A stretch of DNA of 64,000 nucleotides from Endozoicomonas ascidiicola (lineage in GTDB: Bacteria > Pseudomonadota > Gammaproteobacteria > Pseudomonadales > Endozoicomonadaceae): the NCBI RefSeq assembly GCF_001646945.1, contig NZ_LUTV01000008.1, forward strand, positions 111,865 to 175,864, given 5' to 3'. The notes under the pieces were generated by a model. That model was not told the DNA's origin. It was given only the letters and a program-made list of their open reading frames with translations, and made no database searches. Every line of letters starts with the position of its first letter. Position 1 is the first letter of the stretch. Position numbers and translations under genes: made by a program. Below are positions 24,049 through 34,100 of this stretch, piece after piece.

Positions 24049-24077
24049 TGATCTATTCTCCATGGAAAAATACAGGC

Positions 24078-25298
24078 TCACGCCAATAACTGATTCATAT
24101 TTAAGATCGGCAACAGTATGGCCAATACAATCATCATCACCACACCGCCCATGACCACCAGCATCAACGGCTCCAGCAAACCCAGCATAATGGTAATCCG
24201 ACCTTCCAGCTCCATCTGTTGATGGTTGGCGGTGCGTTCCAGCATTTGATCCAGCTCGCCGGTGGATTCACCACTGGCAATCATGTGCAACATTAATGGC
24301 GGAAAGTAACCGGTGTCGGTCATGGCACGGTTGAGACTGGAGCCTTCACTGACTTTTCTGGCTGCGTTTTGAACGGCTTGTTGAATGGCGTTGTTATTCA
24401 CAACTTGCGCGGCAATCATCAACGCTTCCACCAACGACACACCACTGCGGGTCAGGATTGATAGCGTACTGGCAAACCGTGCAGCATTTGCCGTGCGAAC
24501 AAACCGACCCACAAAAGGAAAGCGAAGCAGTATCTGGTGCCAGGAAAGGCGAATCTCTTCATTTTGCAACAAGCGTCGTACACCAATAATGGTGAGCGCA
24601 ATACCGCCAAATATAACCGGCCACCAAGTCTGAAAACCTTCACTGGCCGCAATCAATAGTTCGGTAATTAAAGGCAATTCCTGACCGGAATCCGTGAACA
24701 CTTTCACCACATCTGGCACAACGTAACCCAGAAGAAAGCCCACAATGCCCACGCAGGCCATCATTAAAATGATTGGGTAAACCAGAGCTTGCTGAATCTT
24801 CTGCCCGGAGCGCAGGGTTGCCTCGGTATAATCTGCCAACCGCTCAAGCACGCGATCCAGAAAACCGGCATGCTCTCCGGCTGCCACGGTAGCTCGATAC
24901 ATTTGGGGAAATACGGAAGGGAACGCTTCCAGACTTTTTGCCAGGGTGTAGCCCTCGAGAACTTTGGAACGCACTGCCAGAAGAATGTTTTTAACTCGAC
25001 GCTTTTCCTGCTGCGCTGCCACGCCATTCAACGCTTCTTCTATGGGCATGGCTGCCTGAATCAAGGTTGCCAACTGCCGGGTTATGGTCGCCAGCTCAAT
25101 GGCCGAAATGCCTCGGTTAAACAAGAAACCGCTTCGCCCTTCGCCTTTTTGTTTTCGATCCACCAACGCATTGACTGATAGAGGCGTCCACCTTTCATCG
25201 CGCAGCATTTGCCGAACCTGCCGCTCGCTATCGGCTTCGCGGGTTCCCTTTCGCTGCTTGCCCTGTTTATCCAGAGCGACATATTCAAAGGCGGCCAT
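24078..25298 (-). CDS. gspF: Type II secretion inner-membrane platform protein GspF
   Basis: A 406-residue polytopic protein with the two duplicated GspF/PilC domains (LATLIQAAMPIEEALNGV around residue 80; ASTLSILTRSGVSLVEALMIA around 280) and three membrane segments (about 172-195, 223-243, 376-400). It helps the GspE motor assemble or extract pseudopilins. The start is ATG 25298; the gene begins 50 bases after the gspE stop. Confidence 0.95.
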   Translation of the reverse strand: MAAFEYVALDKQGKQRKGTREADSERQVRQMLRDERWTPLSVNALVDRKQKGEGRSGFLFNRGISAIELATITRQLATLIQAAMPIEEALNGVAAQQEKRRVKNILLAVRSKVLEGYTLAKSLEAFPSVFPQMYRATVAAGEHAGFLDRVLERLADYTEATLRSGQKIQQALVYPIILMMACVGIVGFLLGYVVPDVVKVFTDSGQELPLITELLIAASEGFQTWWPVIFGGIALTIIGVRRLLQNEEIRLSWHQILLRFPFVGRFVRTANAARFASTLSILTRSGVSLVEALMIAAQVVNNNAIQQAVQNAARKVSEGSSLNRAMTDTGYFPPLMLHMIASGESTGELDQMLERTANHQQMELEGRITIMLGLLEPLMLVVMGGVVMMIVLAILLPILNMNQLLA

Positions 25299-25348
25299 GA
25301 TGTTGATCCATACTGGTCTTTAACGGAGGCTGTCCAATAATGGACGGC

Positions 25349-26833
25349 CTAATCTTTCTGCGTGACTCGAAGCACTTCTTCTAACGTGGTGATGCCCTCA
25401 ATTACTTTCCTGCAACCATCGTCACGGATACCAGCGCTGTGCTTGCGAACATAATCGGTAATTTCCTGCTCGCCCTTGAGGCTGTGAATCATTCGGCGCA
25501 CCTGCTCATCAACCACCACCACCTCATAAATACCCGTACGCCCCCGGTAACCACTGAAATTACAGGCCTTGCAACCATTGGCATGAAACAACGTGACATC
25601 CTCATCAATGGGCAATCCCAACTCCTGACACTCCGCATCATCGGGAGCATAAGGCTTTTTACAATCCCGACAGAGAACTCGAACCAAACGCTGAGCAACC
25701 ACCCCTAATAGACTGGACGACATAAGAAAAGGTTCAATTCCCATATCTTGCAATCGAGTCAAAGCGCCCACCGCCGTGTTGGTGTGAAGAGTTGATAACA
25801 CCAAATGCCCCGTCAAACTGGCCTGAACCGCAATTTCTGCAGTTTCCCGATCACGGATTTCACCCACCATCACTACATCCGGATCCTGACGCAGAATCGC
25901 CCGCAGCCCACGAGCAAAGGTCATATCAACCTTGGTGTTCACCTGAGTCTGACCAATACCCTCAAGGTGATACTCGATGGGATCTTCCACCGTCAGAATA
26001 TTTCGACTGGCGTCATTTAGCTGGGTAAGGCTGGCGTAAAGGGATGTGGTTTTTCCGGAACCCGTCGGGCCTGTCACCAAAATGATGCCGTAGGGTTTAC
26101 TCAATAAAGATTCGATTTGCTGGCGATTTTGCGCCGTCATCCCCAGATGTTTCAGTTGCAGGCGCCCCGCTGCCTTATCCAGCAAACGCAGCACCACTCG
26201 CTCACCGTTACTTGAGGGTAATGTGGACACACGCACATCCACATCTTTACCGGCTACACGGAGTGAAATTCGCCCATCCTGAGGCACCCGTTTCTCGGCA
26301 ATATCCAACTTTGCCATAACTTTAATACGAGAAACCAACAGTGCCGCAATGGTTCGTTCAAGCGACAACACTTCTCGCAAAACGCCATCAATGCGAATTC
26401 GAACCACCAGGCTGGATTCAAAGGTTTCGATATGCACATCCGACGCCCCTTCGCGAATGGCTTCAGTGAGCAAAGCATTGATCAGGCGGATCACCGGGGC
26501 ATCATCACTTTGCTCCAATAGATCTTCCGTCACCGGTACTGCATCAGCAAGGCTGGTCAAATCCAGATGATCACCAATACCCGCCGCATCCTGAAGTGCC
26601 TCGGAACTGTCGTTGTGATAACACTGAGCCAACACTTCTGACAGTTTTTCGCTGCTCACTTGCTGAAAGCGGGGGAAAAATCCAACAAAACGGCTCACTT
26701 CCGCCAGCAACGCGGGTGCTGGCGACTGACTGAAATAAAGTGTGGGAATTCCGTTCTCCAGCTCTGCCAGAACCACGCCGTAACGTTTGGCAAAGCTAAA
26801 AGGCAGTTTTGAAAGTACGGCGGCATCCGTCAT
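25349..26833 (-). CDS. gspE: Type II secretion ATPase GspE
   Basis: The cytoplasmic motor of the system. ATG 26833 gives 494 residues and the usual beginning (MTDAAVLSKLPFSFAKRYGV); starts up to 26938 are open but would add an atypical leader. Walker A is GPTGSGKTTS, the Asp box follows (EDPIEYHLEGIGQTQVN), Walker B is DPDVVMVGEIRDRETAE and the His box TGHLVLSTLHTN. The tetracysteine zinc module is intact (CRDCKKPY ... CKACNFSGY). It is the first gene of the gspE-M run. Confidence 0.95.
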   Translation of the reverse strand: MTDAAVLSKLPFSFAKRYGVVLAELENGIPTLYFSQSPAPALLAEVSRFVGFFPRFQQVSSEKLSEVLAQCYHNDSSEALQDAAGIGDHLDLTSLADAVPVTEDLLEQSDDAPVIRLINALLTEAIREGASDVHIETFESSLVVRIRIDGVLREVLSLERTIAALLVSRIKVMAKLDIAEKRVPQDGRISLRVAGKDVDVRVSTLPSSNGERVVLRLLDKAAGRLQLKHLGMTAQNRQQIESLLSKPYGIILVTGPTGSGKTTSLYASLTQLNDASRNILTVEDPIEYHLEGIGQTQVNTKVDMTFARGLRAILRQDPDVVMVGEIRDRETAEIAVQASLTGHLVLSTLHTNTAVGALTRLQDMGIEPFLMSSSLLGVVAQRLVRVLCRDCKKPYAPDDAECQELGLPIDEDVTLFHANGCKACNFSGYRGRTGIYEVVVVDEQVRRMIHSLKGEQEITDYVRKHSAGIRDDGCRKVIEGITTLEEVLRVTQKD

Positions 26834-26928
26834 GGGTTCACTTTCTGACTCTTCAATCAGCACGGACAAGGTCGATACTCCTGAAATCTGCAATCTTTTT
26901 AAGGGAAGTGGCATTGAAAAACATACCA

Positions 26929-26991
26929 CCGTTCGCACTGAGCTTGTCGAAGTGCGGTGCTACCATCCTTCGACAGGCTCAGGATGAACGG
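26929..26991. repeat. REP-like hairpin element (TTCGACA..GCTCAG type)
   Basis: An imperfect inverted repeat with arms CCGTTC..CTGAGC.TGTCGAAG and CTTCGACA.GCTCAG..GAACGG around a central loop. The CTTCGACAGGCTCAG core is a motif widely seen as dispersed repeats in proteobacterial genomes. It lies upstream of gspE. Confidence 0.6.
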
Positions 26992-27104
26992 ATTATCTGG
27001 TATTTTTCTAACTACCCCTACCCTAAGTGTTAGATTTGAATTATTCGTTTCTGGTAAACGCCAATTTCTTTAAAAAACAAAACTCTTATGCTTTTATGTA
27101 GACT

Positions 27105-27144
27105 AAATAATAGTCTATTAATTTAAATAATAGTCTATTAATTT
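27105..27144. repeat. Perfect 20-base tandem duplication upstream of gspC
   Basis: AAATAATAGTCTATTAATTT occurs twice without spacer, at 27105-27124 and 27125-27144. Each unit contains a palindromic AATAG..CTATT. It ends 36 bases before the gspC start codon, in the promoter zone. Confidence 0.75.
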
Positions 27145-27180
27145 ATATAACTTCTTCTTATTAAAGAAAGAGCAATTCAA

Positions 27181-27849
27181 TTGACCTATTTGAAAGCAGC
27201 GGCCATACCCTCGTTTCTGAACGCATTTATGAAGCGAAGCCAAAAAAGCCATCGAAACCTGATTATTATGGTCATTTTTCTGGCAATGGGCGTTAGTGTT
27301 GGCGCACAGGTATTACACTTCTATTGGCAATTAACCGAAAACCAACCGAATCCTGACTCAATGAATAAAACAAAAGTTTCAGAATCAGAAGCCAAAATTA
27401 ACGTTGAAGATTTTGAACTTATCTTTGGATTCAGTGATCAACAAACTAACCATTCCAATAGTGAAAAGAATATTCCCATCACCCGAATGAACCTGACTCT
27501 CCGGGGGATCGTTGCCAATCCAGACAATATAGAGCATGACAGTGCGATTATTCAGTCATCGAATCAAGATAAGCTCTATGTTCCCGGCGACACTCTCCCT
27601 GGAGGTGCTACCTTAGACAGAGTTCATTCTGACCATGTGATTATTAAACGGGGTAATCAACTGGAAAAACTGTACTTCCCAGAAGCTACCCGGGACTCAA
27701 GAGCCTTACAGGAATTCAGGCCAACGCTTGATGAAACACCAGTACCAGAGGAAAGCCAACACGATATTCGAAACTACCCCGATGACATGTCTCTTGAAGA
27801 GCGAATGCAGGAAATCAGAGAAAGACTTCAGGAAGCGGGTCAAGAATAA
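27181..27849 (+). CDS. gspC: Type II secretion protein GspC (short, no PDZ domain)
   Basis: A 222-residue bitopic inner-membrane protein, read from TTG 27181 (AAAGAAAGAG upstream); an ATG at 27229 is possible. One membrane helix (LIIMVIFLAMGVSVGAQVLHFYW) is followed by a periplasmic homology region (INVEDFELIFGF, MNLTLRGIVANPDNIEHDSAII, LPGGATLDRVHSDHVIIKRGNQLEKL) that contacts the secretin. The C-terminal PDZ domain of classical GspC is absent; instead there is an acidic tail ending in a short coiled helix (SLEERMQEIRERLQEA), as in XcpP/EpsC-like coiled-coil variants. It is followed by gspD after 22 bases. Confidence 0.87.
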   Translation: MTYLKAAAIPSFLNAFMKRSQKSHRNLIIMVIFLAMGVSVGAQVLHFYWQLTENQPNPDSMNKTKVSESEAKINVEDFELIFGFSDQQTNHSNSEKNIPITRMNLTLRGIVANPDNIEHDSAIIQSSNQDKLYVPGDTLPGGATLDRVHSDHVIIKRGNQLEKLYFPEATRDSRALQEFRPTLDETPVPEESQHDIRNYPDDMSLEERMQEIRERLQEAGQE

Positions 27850-27871
27850 GTAAGCTAATAACGGTTAATAC

Positions 27872-29926
27872 ATGAAAATCAGTTTAATTATTTCAGCGAC
27901 CAGAATTTTTCAGATAGTTACTATCTGCCTTGTCGCCATAGTAAATACCGCATCTGCAGAGGCGCCACCCGCTGCATCAGAAGAAAGCCTTTGGACGCTG
28001 AATCAGCAAAATGCCGATATCCGGGAATTTATTGGTCAGGTTGCCAGAATCACCGGCGAAACCATTGTTATTGACCCCCGCATCAAAGGAGGAAATACCG
28101 TCACCGTTATTTCCTCCAAACCGCTCAGCCGTGATGAGGTTTATGATGTCTTTCTGGAGGTCTTATCCGCCAATGGTTATGCAGTCATTCCTAAAGGCGA
28201 CGGCAAAATCATCAGTATTGTGCCTACCACTCAAGCCAAGACCAGTAATACCGGTGGAAATGATAAACCAGATGGCGTGATGACCACCCGGGTGATTGAG
28301 TTACACAGTGTTTCCGCAGTCGAAGTAATCCCCATCATTCGTCCATTGATCGCACAGTATGGGCATGCCGCAGCCTCTGCTTCCAGTAACGCAATTATCG
28401 TCAGTGATCAGGCAGACAACGTTGAACGAATCACCAAACTCGTTCGGGAACTGGATGACGCAGGCAACAATGACTACGAAGTGGTTCAGCTGAAACATGC
28501 CTGGGTTGGCGATGTCGCTAAAATCATCTCGGACACCCTAGTGGGTGGTAAAGGACAAATCCCCAGCGGATTGCAAGTGATTGCCGATGAGCGCAGTAAT
28601 CGTCTGGTTATCAAAGGCAATGCCAATAAACGCTCCCGGGTAAGAAAGCTGGCAGACACTCTGGATAAAGAGGGCATTCGCAAGTCCACCACTAAAGTTA
28701 TGTTTTTGAGTTTTGCCGATGCCAAGAACATTGCTGAGATACTCTCAGAAGCTTCGAGCATTATTCAGAGCAGCCAGGACAACGGCACATCCTCTGCTGC
28801 AGAGTCATACAATCCAGCATCATCAAGTTCCACTTCCCAACTACCCGGCAATGGCGCCTCAGCCACAAAATCTGGCAATAAAAGCCGAGCAGCCAAATCC
28901 AATGCGTTTGTTAAAGCGGATGAAACCCAAAATGCCCTGGTGATGATTGCTGACCCCGGCACGCTTCAGGAAATGGAAAGAATCGTCCGTCAGCTGGACG
29001 TTCCAAGAGCACAGGTTTTATTAGAAGCCGTTATTGTCGAGGTCTCAGGCGGTATTAATGATGCACTGGGAGTTCAGTGGGGCATTGATGGCACTGACAC
29101 GATTCGTGGCGTCAGCAACGAGAACACCAAGAGTAAAATAACCGGACATATACTGGACAACGCTGCCATTGCTCTGGGCTCTCTGGCCATTAGGGCGGAC
29201 AACTTTGGCGTACTCGTCAGCGCCCTCAGCTCTCGCTCCAACAATAACATTCTGTCTACACCCAGTATGCTGACACTGGATAACGAAGAAGCCGAGCTGG
29301 TTATTGGCAAAAACATTCCAATCAAAACCGGTTCTTACCAAACATCATCCAGCGGCAACAGCAACAACCCGTTCACCACCACTGAGCGTAAAGATGTTGG
29401 TCTGAAGCTGAAGATCACACCCCACATCAATGAAGGAAACAGCTTGAGATTGATACTTGAACAGGAAGTGTCTTCTCTGGATGTGGGCACCACAAAACAA
29501 CTGCTTGGCGCCGACAGTGATGATTTGCTCTTTAATACCCGCAGCCTGAAAACCGCGGTTTTAGTCGACGATGGTCAAACGGTAGTCATTGGCGGATTGA
29601 TCGAAGACATCAAATCAAAGAGCCGCAAGAAAGTCCCCTTCTTTGGCAGTATTCCCATTATTGGTCGCCTCTTCCGTTACGATCAGGATGGCGACGAGAA
29701 AAAGAATCTGATGTTATTTATCCGCCCCACCATCATGAGGAACTCCGAAACTCTGGTAAAAGCCACAGAAGACCGATTCACCAAGCTGAAGTTGATTGGT
29801 AATGGCGCTGTTAAATCCGTTAACTTGCCCGAAAAACCTCAGGATTTGTTTGAACCAGAAACCTATGACCTGAGAAATAATTCTGGCAAAAAACCTCGAT
29901 CTAAAAAAAGTAAAAATAGTGATTAA
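27872..29926 (+). CDS. gspD: Type II secretion outer-membrane secretin GspD
   Basis: A 684-residue secretin with a signal peptide (cleavage after NTASA). N0 domain: WTLNQQNADIREFIGQVARITG; N1-N3 repeats follow (VIELHSVSAVEVIPIIRPLI, VVQLKHAWVGDVAKIISDTL, VMFLSFADAKNIAEILSE with an Asn/Ser-rich loop at about residues 295-340). The C-terminal secretin core holds VLLEAVIVEVSGGINDALGVQW, ILSTPSMLTLDNEEAELVIGKNIP and VVIGGLIEDIKSKSRKKVPFFGSIP. It forms the outer-membrane channel for folded exoproteins. A terminator follows at once. Confidence 0.97.
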   Translation: MKISLIISATRIFQIVTICLVAIVNTASAEAPPAASEESLWTLNQQNADIREFIGQVARITGETIVIDPRIKGGNTVTVISSKPLSRDEVYDVFLEVLSANGYAVIPKGDGKIISIVPTTQAKTSNTGGNDKPDGVMTTRVIELHSVSAVEVIPIIRPLIAQYGHAAASASSNAIIVSDQADNVERITKLVRELDDAGNNDYEVVQLKHAWVGDVAKIISDTLVGGKGQIPSGLQVIADERSNRLVIKGNANKRSRVRKLADTLDKEGIRKSTTKVMFLSFADAKNIAEILSEASSIIQSSQDNGTSSAAESYNPASSSSTSQLPGNGASATKSGNKSRAAKSNAFVKADETQNALVMIADPGTLQEMERIVRQLDVPRAQVLLEAVIVEVSGGINDALGVQWGIDGTDTIRGVSNENTKSKITGHILDNAAIALGSLAIRADNFGVLVSALSSRSNNNILSTPSMLTLDNEEAELVIGKNIPIKTGSYQTSSSGNSNNPFTTTERKDVGLKLKITPHINEGNSLRLILEQEVSSLDVGTTKQLLGADSDDLLFNTRSLKTAVLVDDGQTVVIGGLIEDIKSKSRKKVPFFGSIPIIGRLFRYDQDGDEKKNLMLFIRPTIMRNSETLVKATEDRFTKLKLIGNGAVKSVNLPEKPQDLFEPETYDLRNNSGKKPRSKKSKNSD

Positions 29927-29928
29927 CA

Positions 29929-29956
29929 AGAAAGCCCCCATGGGCTTTCTTTCATG
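29929..29956 (+). terminator. Intrinsic terminator after gspD
   Basis: Stem AGAAAGCCC / GGGCTTTCT (29929-29937 and 29942-29950) and T-rich tail (TTCATGTGTTT). The symmetric stem may also stop the convergent prenyltransferase transcript. Confidence 0.75.
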
Positions 29957-29965
29957 TGTTTAGGT

Positions 29966-30889
29966 TTATACGACAGCAAGAATAAAGCAAACCCCAAAAA
30001 CCATAAAAAACCGGCCTGTTAATGGTGGCAGCCTGACCATTTCCGCATCGCCAGAATGGTTCGCCAACAACTTTAACGGCGTAAAAACAAACGGCAGTGG
30101 AATGATCAGGTAAAGCGGGTTATGCAACTCGCCCAGCCAAAACAACAACACACTGAATGGGAACACTGCCAGCAATACCGTTGCATAAAGCCTCTTGCTC
30201 AATTTGATGCCTGTTCGTACGGTCAATGTGCGGATGTTATGCCCAAGATCATCCAGATAATCCCGAATTTCATTGGATAACAGCAGCGCAGAGGCCAATA
30301 GGCTGACAGGAATTGAAATCCACAGTACCTCATTACTCCAGACACCACCAACTGCATAAAAAGCGCCACTCACCATCAACACACCGGTAAACAAAAATAC
30401 GGCAGGCACTCCCCAGCCACGGTGCTTATAGACGACAGGTTCACCGGTATAAAAGTATCCACCTACGACACCAAATACGCCCAACAACAGTAATGGCCAA
30501 CCAACTTCTATGACTAGCCACAAGCCCATCAGACAGGCAATAAATGCACAAACACCTGCCAGAATAAAATTTCGGTGAATCTGTTTTACCACTTGTCTGG
30601 CCAGCTCACCGGATCGTTTTTTCCACAACACAACATCGGCATGATCATTGGCCAGATTGCTGGCGGCCTGAAGTAAAACACCGGCCAGCATCACCAACAG
30701 TGCTCTTAACCAATCACCATAGCCCTGCTGATACGCCAATACGACGCCAAGCCCACAGGTGACCAAAGCAACTGAATAAGAAAAGGGGCGCAGAGCTCTG
30801 GCAAGCCGATATTTGTCCGGGTTAAGGTCAAGGGCATCCACTGGCAGGCTCCTGAGAAAAAGCGGGAGGATAAGTAAAATTCGTAACAA
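29966..30889 (-). CDS. UbiA-family prenyltransferase, MenA-like
   Basis: A 307-residue polytopic membrane protein with about eight to nine hydrophobic segments. The two Asp-rich motifs that bind Mg-prenyl diphosphate are visible: NLANDHAD (residues 78-85) and NEIRDYLDDLGHN (about 206-218). The GEPVVYKHRGWG segment between them is like the MenA (1,4-dihydroxy-2-naphthoate prenyltransferase) branch. No menaquinone genes are nearby, so the substrate is not certain; another aromatic acceptor is possible. It is convergent with gspD and stands alone. Confidence 0.82.
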   Translation of the reverse strand: MLRILLILPLFLRSLPVDALDLNPDKYRLARALRPFSYSVALVTCGLGVVLAYQQGYGDWLRALLVMLAGVLLQAASNLANDHADVVLWKKRSGELARQVVKQIHRNFILAGVCAFIACLMGLWLVIEVGWPLLLLGVFGVVGGYFYTGEPVVYKHRGWGVPAVFLFTGVLMVSGAFYAVGGVWSNEVLWISIPVSLLASALLLSNEIRDYLDDLGHNIRTLTVRTGIKLSKRLYATVLLAVFPFSVLLFWLGELHNPLYLIIPLPFVFTPLKLLANHSGDAEMVRLPPLTGRFFMVFGVCFILAVV

Positions 30890-31110
30890 TGGCTATAAGT
30901 AGCTGACCAAATGCCGTTTATAATCTCTTCACAGCCTCCTTTTCTTAACTGACGAGCCACTGGATTCATTCATCAAGAATGCTGTAACGAAAGCTCTTTG
31001 AAAGCATAAAAAAAAAAGCTCTATTATTTAATAATATATCCCATTAACGTTTTTTAACTGATGCTTTGTTGTTCTTTTACTATTTAACTTAATGTGGAAA
31101 TCAGAACACA

Positions 31111-34100
31111 ATGCTGACCCTTAAACCTGATCTCAGAAACACTACCAATTTTAACGTTGATAATAAGCAGCCCCCCTCAAGCTCGATAGAGAAAGAGTCA
31201 ATAGGGTCATCAGACAAGTGGAAAGTTACCCAAATTGCAAAAGAATTCATCCGCTCCATGCACCCAGGCTATGGCCTGAGCCCGGAAGATAAAAATAGTG
31301 GCATTAGCTTCAAATTCAATCCAAAAGAAATGGCTACGCGCATGATAGAGACCGTATTTCCAACCGCCCGTATTGCGAATACCGCACTTGAGATGGCAGG
31401 CTTTACATCATTGATGACACTAATAAGTAGTATCCCGGCAACCGGTGCTCAAACATCAGCTGCCACACCGAGTCAAGCAAGTGCAAGTAATCCTCCGGCA
31501 ACCGGTGCTCAAACATCAGCTGCCACACCGAGTCAAGCAAGTGCAAGTAATCCTCCGGCAACCGGTGCTCAAACATCAGCTGCCACACCGAGCCTGCAAA
31601 ACAATACTACATCAGTCTCCAGCTCCGAGCATACACCGAGTCAAGCAAATGTAACGCTCATCAATAACACTTCAGATTTCAAAGAAATCGTCACTAGCAC
31701 TCAAACTCTTGCCGGTCGCTATAAGCTCACTCAGGATCTTGATATCAGCGATGTATCGCCTATTGGTAACAAGACAAACCCTTTCACTGGTAAATTTAAC
31801 GGCAATGGTCACACAATCAAAACCAACCACTCCGTATTTGGCAGAGTTGACGGCGGAGAAGTCTCTAATATCACCATTGAAGATAGTCATCTGGAGTGTA
31901 ATCCTGATGCTTACGCCCCTTACTGCCGGGAGTCGCTTCTGATCGATGAGCTTACCGGCAATAGCACTGTGACTAATAACACGATACAGAACAGCTCTGT
32001 CACCTGTAATTACGGATCGACATGCAGTGCTTTGATCAACAGAATGGAAATCAACCCTGTCAAAGAGGTGACTCCACGTCTGGAAGGTAACCGTATCATT
32101 GGCAGCAACATTACAGTGAATGAGGTAAGAGCCTCGGAGACAAATCTCGCCTCAGTAGGGGTTGCTCAAGTGGACATTGTCGTCAAAGACGGTGAGAATC
32201 AATTAACCGCAGGGCAGCTCAAAAATCTTCCTCCCCCTCATATTTCCGGTATTTATTCCGATAACAACACCATATCTGGTAATCCTGAACCAGTTAATGG
32301 TGGTATAACGCTTGGTTCAGTTAGATATATAGTAAAATCTTATACAACCACCGAAAAATATACCGAAGCAGGTTTCATTCCTAACGGAACTGAAAAAATC
32401 CACGTACATAAAATTGACCTACCAACTTCAGACAACCCTGCAAACTCTTGGGCGAAGCTTATCCTGGATAAACCTTCCACTTGTAATACCAGCATGAACG
32501 GTGAAATTTTTAATCAAAATTGCCCACAACAGTCGGTCTGCCCCACTATCTCACCAGCCCTCCCCCCAACGGCAACGCCCGACGCAAACTCCACCCAGCC
32601 CGAAATTGTTCCAGTTGTTCCACTCCCCTGCCCCTTTCCCTGGTGGCTGCTTCCCGTAGGAATCGGTATTGGCGTTATAGGCACTGCTGCAGCCTGCTGG
32701 TCCATTTGCCGCTCCCGGTCAAGAGCGAAAGAGGAAGCTCCCATAGAATTAATGAACATCTCAAATGTACTTACCGAAAAGGGCTGCCAAACCTCCTCAC
32801 AAACCCTTTCAATAGAAACGGAAACGCTGCACTCCGGAGCATCATCTTCTACGTTTATCAACACTGGTCAAGCCGCTATGGAAGTAGAGAATTCATCAAC
32901 AAGTTCAATCCTCTCTGCGAAAGTCCCACCTCTTGAGCCTATGCAACTTGAGCCTATGCAACTTGAGCCTATGCAACTTGAGCCTATGCAACTTGAGCCT
33001 ATGCAACTTGACCCTATGCAACAACCAACTATTGAAGAGCAGCTTCAATCGTTGAAAGGTGGCTTTATCAAGCTAAAACAACAGCTGAAAGAAGTAGATG
33101 AACTCACTGCGTACAACAGTCCCCTTGATGACACGCTCCAACAAAGCATTCACGCCTTTGCAAAGGAAACAGATAACAAATTAACACCCCTTCATCCACA
33201 ACCCTACTGGAGGGATTCCGTCAATTTCACACTGACTCACCTCGCGAGCAAACCTCTCCAGCAGGGAACTTTTATCAGTGATAGTGATGCCCTGATTGAG
33301 AAATGTCTGGAGCTTATTGACCATTCGGAAGGAAAATATAATCTCCAGCCTCTGCGAACGACTCTGAGGGAATTATCAAAATTAACTGAACAAGTTATTG
33401 GGAATATCCACCAGAATCAGAATAGTCCTGACCTGGAAGACGAGTGTTTACCGCTGCTCAACCTCGGAGGTTTATCCATAACAAGCTCAACAAGCTCAGG
33501 CTTTCCAGAACCCTCAACACCCCTTTTCCATTATGAGAGTTCAACCGATGTAGATGAACTATCAAGTACCAACTCACAAGGCTCCTCACTGTTGCTGGAC
33601 GATAGACATGAACCAGCACAAATGCAAAATGACATAGACAAGCTTCGACAGCAATTGCAGAGCCTTCGGTCACAAGACAGTCTTACATTAACCCCAGGCA
33701 ACGAATCTGCACATCAAAAAAGAGAGGCTCATAAGATTCGATTATGTCAGGCAGTAAAAGATCTTCAGGAGCAACAAGAGAGAGATCTGCCTGCTCCCGA
33801 GTACCTTGACACCATTGCAGAAGAGTTAAATAGTACCCAGCCAAAGACGCCGATACTGACCACTCTGGATACCCTACTTGATTCACTGCAGTCGTTTATT
33901 ACTAAAAGCCCCCAGCCAGACCGAATTACAATGCCTTACATCTCTAATGTTCTTACGCGCATGCGTGGTCTAATAGAGAATTTATCCGGCCAAGAGAAAG
34001 CTACCCACATAGAACTCGAAACGGATCTGTCCGGACAAAAAATGCAATACGCAAGCCAAGGGGGTGAGAAAGGACAACATATGCAATCTTACCTTGAGGA

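Larger units (their letters stand above)
26834..27180. other. Divergent gspE/gspC intergenic region
   Basis: The region separates the two arms of the secretion cluster and must hold both promoters. It contains a REP-like imperfect hairpin (26929-26991) and a 20-base tandem duplication (27105-27144) in AT-rich DNA close to gspC. No gene is supported. Confidence 0.6.
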
